A stretch of 64,000 nt of DNA, from assembly GCA_016715245.1 (NCBI GenBank), contig JADKAS010000002.1, positions 310,001-374,000 on the forward strand, in the 5' to 3' direction. The DNA is from Saprospiraceae bacterium (lineage in GTDB: Bacteria > Bacteroidota > Bacteroidia > Chitinophagales > Saprospiraceae). Positions 62,623-64,000 of the stretch are shown piece after piece (the stretch's first letter is position 1; every line of letters starts with the position of its first letter). The position numbers and the translations under genes were made by a program. The notes under the pieces are model-generated. The model saw only the letters and a program-made list of their open reading frames with translations, was not told where the DNA came from and searched no databases.

Positions 62623-63234
62623 ATGGCAAGATATACAGGACCTACTACAAAAAAAGCTCGTGCTTTTGGGGAAGCTATATATGGTTACGATAAGGCTTAC
62701 GAAAAAAGAAAATTTCCTCCCGGCCAACATGGCATGATGAGGAAAAGAAAGCAAAGAAGTGACTATGCCGTTCAATTGAACGAAAAACAAAAAGTAAAAT
62801 ACACCTATGGAGTTCTTGAAAGACAATTCAGGAATTTGTTTGAAAAAGCCGCTGCAAAAAGTGGTGTTACCGGTGAAATTTTACTTCAATTGCTCGAAAG
62901 CAGACTCGATAATGTAGTTTATAGAATGGGTATAGCCAAAACCAGAAGATCTGCAAGGCAATTGGTTACCCATAAACACATTTTGGTGGATGGTATTTTA
63001 ACCAACATTCCTTCCTTGTTGTTGAAACCAGGTCAGGTAATATCTGTAAGAGGAAAATCCAGAAATATGGATATTATCCAGTCCAACATTCATTCCAAAA
63101 AAGACGTCAGGGCGTATGGATGGATTGAATTCAACAGCGATAAAATGGAAGGAAGGTATATAGCACATCCGGAAAGAGAAAAAATTCCGGAAAACATTAA
63201 CGAACAGTTGATTGTCGAACTATATTCCAAATAA
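62623..63234 (+). CDS. rpsD: 30S ribosomal protein S4
   Basis: S4 starts assembly of the 30S 5' domain and, in E. coli, represses the alpha operon. The 203 residues include MARYTGPTTKKARAFGEAIY, an N-terminal region without CxxC zinc pairs, and the S4 domain with SRLDNVVYRMGIAKTRRSAR and HKHILVDGILTNIPS. It is complete. A perfect hairpin sits just after the stop, before rpoA. Confidence 0.97.
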   Translation: MARYTGPTTKKARAFGEAIYGYDKAYEKRKFPPGQHGMMRKRKQRSDYAVQLNEKQKVKYTYGVLERQFRNLFEKAAAKSGVTGEILLQLLESRLDNVVYRMGIAKTRRSARQLVTHKHILVDGILTNIPSLLLKPGQVISVRGKSRNMDIIQSNIHSKKDVRAYGWIEFNSDKMEGRYIAHPEREKIPENINEQLIVELYSK

Positions 63235-63240
63235 TCTTTT

Positions 63241-63262
63241 GGCTGCTTTATTTAAAGCAGCC
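63241..63262 (+). other. Perfect hairpin between rpsD and rpoA
   Basis: GGCTGCTTTA and TAAAGCAGCC are perfect reverse complements separated by TT, giving a 9-bp stem with an ATTT loop. A broken T-rich stretch follows (TTAGTTCTTTTT). It may act as an attenuator or an mRNA-stability element that sets rpoA expression below that of the ribosomal proteins; a regular terminator would cut off rpoA. Confidence 0.6.
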
Positions 63263-63295
63263 TTAGTTCTTTTTAACATATCCTAAATTATATAT

Positions 63296-64000
63296 ATGAG
63301 CATTCTGAATTTTCAAAAACCTGACAAAATCCTTCTTCAAAAAGCTGATGATTTTGATGGAATTTTTGAATTTAAGCCTCTCGAACCCGGTTTTGGTCAA
63401 ACGATAGGAAATTCTCTAAGACGTGTTTTATTATCTTCTTTGGAAGGGTATGCAATTTCCGCTGTGAGAATAGCCGGTGTTGATCATGAATTTTCTACCA
63501 TAAAAGGTGTTGTGGAAGATGTGGTAGATATTGTTTTGAATATGAAACAAATAAGATTGAAGCCCGTCAATGTCACCGAAGGAAGTGAAGAAGAAAAAAT
63601 ATATGTCACCGTCAGCGGGAAACAGGAGTTTGTTGCAGGTGATATTGAAACCAATACCAACATTTTTAAAGTAATGAATCCTGATCTTCACATTTGTACT
63701 ATGGAACCAAATGTTAGTTTAGAGATTGAATTTACCGTTACCAAAGGCAGAGGATACGTTTCTGCTGATGAAAATCTTCCTAAAGATGCGCCAATAGGTG
63801 TTATTCCTATAGATGCTATTTATACGCCTGTCAAAAGGGTTTCATATAAAGTTGAAAATACAAGGGTCGGTCAAAGAACGGATTATGAAAAGTTGACCAT
63901 AGACCTGAAAACAGATGGTACTATTCATCCTGAGATTGCGCTCAAGGAAGCTTCAAGAATCCTGATTCAACATCTGATGTTGATTACTGACGAAAATATT
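63296..64000 (+). CDS. rpoA: DNA-directed RNA polymerase subunit alpha (partial, runs off the window)
   Basis: Alpha dimerises to start assembly of RNA polymerase. The visible 235 codons cover the N-terminal domain, with FEFKPLEPGFGQTIGNSLRR, VLLSSLEGYAI and TRVGQRTDYEKLTIDLKTDG. The frame is open to the last base, so the C-terminal DNA- and activator-binding domain and rplQ should follow beyond the window. The ATG at 63296 lies 61 nt after rpsD, behind a hairpin. Confidence 0.96.
   Translation, partial: MSILNFQKPDKILLQKADDFDGIFEFKPLEPGFGQTIGNSLRRVLLSSLEGYAISAVRIAGVDHEFSTIKGVVEDVVDIVLNMKQIRLKPVNVTEGSEEEKIYVTVSGKQEFVAGDIETNTNIFKVMNPDLHICTMEPNVSLEIEFTVTKGRGYVSADENLPKDAPIGVIPIDAIYTPVKRVSYKVENTRVGQRTDYEKLTIDLKTDGTIHPEIALKEASRILIQHLMLITDENI

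Overview
The window reads as a chromosomal segment of a Bacteroidota bacterium, most likely a Saprospiria/Saprospiraceae-like lineage (inference). The evidence is promoters of the TAnnTTTG type, start codons without Shine-Dalgarno sequences, a division and cell wall (dcw) cluster lacking murF and ddl, rpsL-rpsG-fusA running straight into rpsJ without tuf, no adk between secY and map, and a roughly 3,500-residue modular surface protein ending in a type IX secretion (T9SS) sorting domain.

Layout. 1-403: AT-rich leader with a three-box MraZ operator. 404-15926: dcw cluster mraZ-rsmH-ftsL-ftsI-murE-mraY-murD-ftsW-murG-murC-ftsQ-ftsA-ftsZ, which makes lipid II and builds the divisome. 15927-16511: a terminator and a 227-bp element with terminal inverted repeats but no gene. 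16512-33639: accessory and housekeeping genes. These are an M14-like secreted peptidase, a small membrane protein, lipoprotein MsrB, DinB and GNAT proteins, a compact minus-strand operon (GlxA-type regulator, catalytically dead M1 peptidase homologue, GNAT, lipoprotein, unknown), a CPA2 antiporter, TyrRS, a LolC/FtsX-like permease, an HExxH protein, a WG-repeat protein, RlmI and a secreted unknown. 34518-45001: the giant adhesin-like gene. 45171-46144: a quinone-oxidoreductase-like gene. 46562-64000: the str/S10/spc/alpha ribosomal protein cluster (28 complete genes plus the start of rpoA), including fusA, secY, map and infA.

Two points stand out. First, the M1 homologue at 21293-23866 has lost all three catalytic signatures (GxMEN, HExxH and the distal Glu) while keeping the fold and a HEAT-like C-terminus, and it sits in its own regulated operon. 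Second, at least eight genes between 1 and 46,144 are broken by single-base indels, most of them in homopolymers, and each can be rejoined by adding or removing one base. The 17.5-kb ribosomal cluster shows none. This looks like consensus error in a long-read assembly, though real decay in some loci cannot be excluded. I saw no tRNA, rRNA, CRISPR array or intact transposase.
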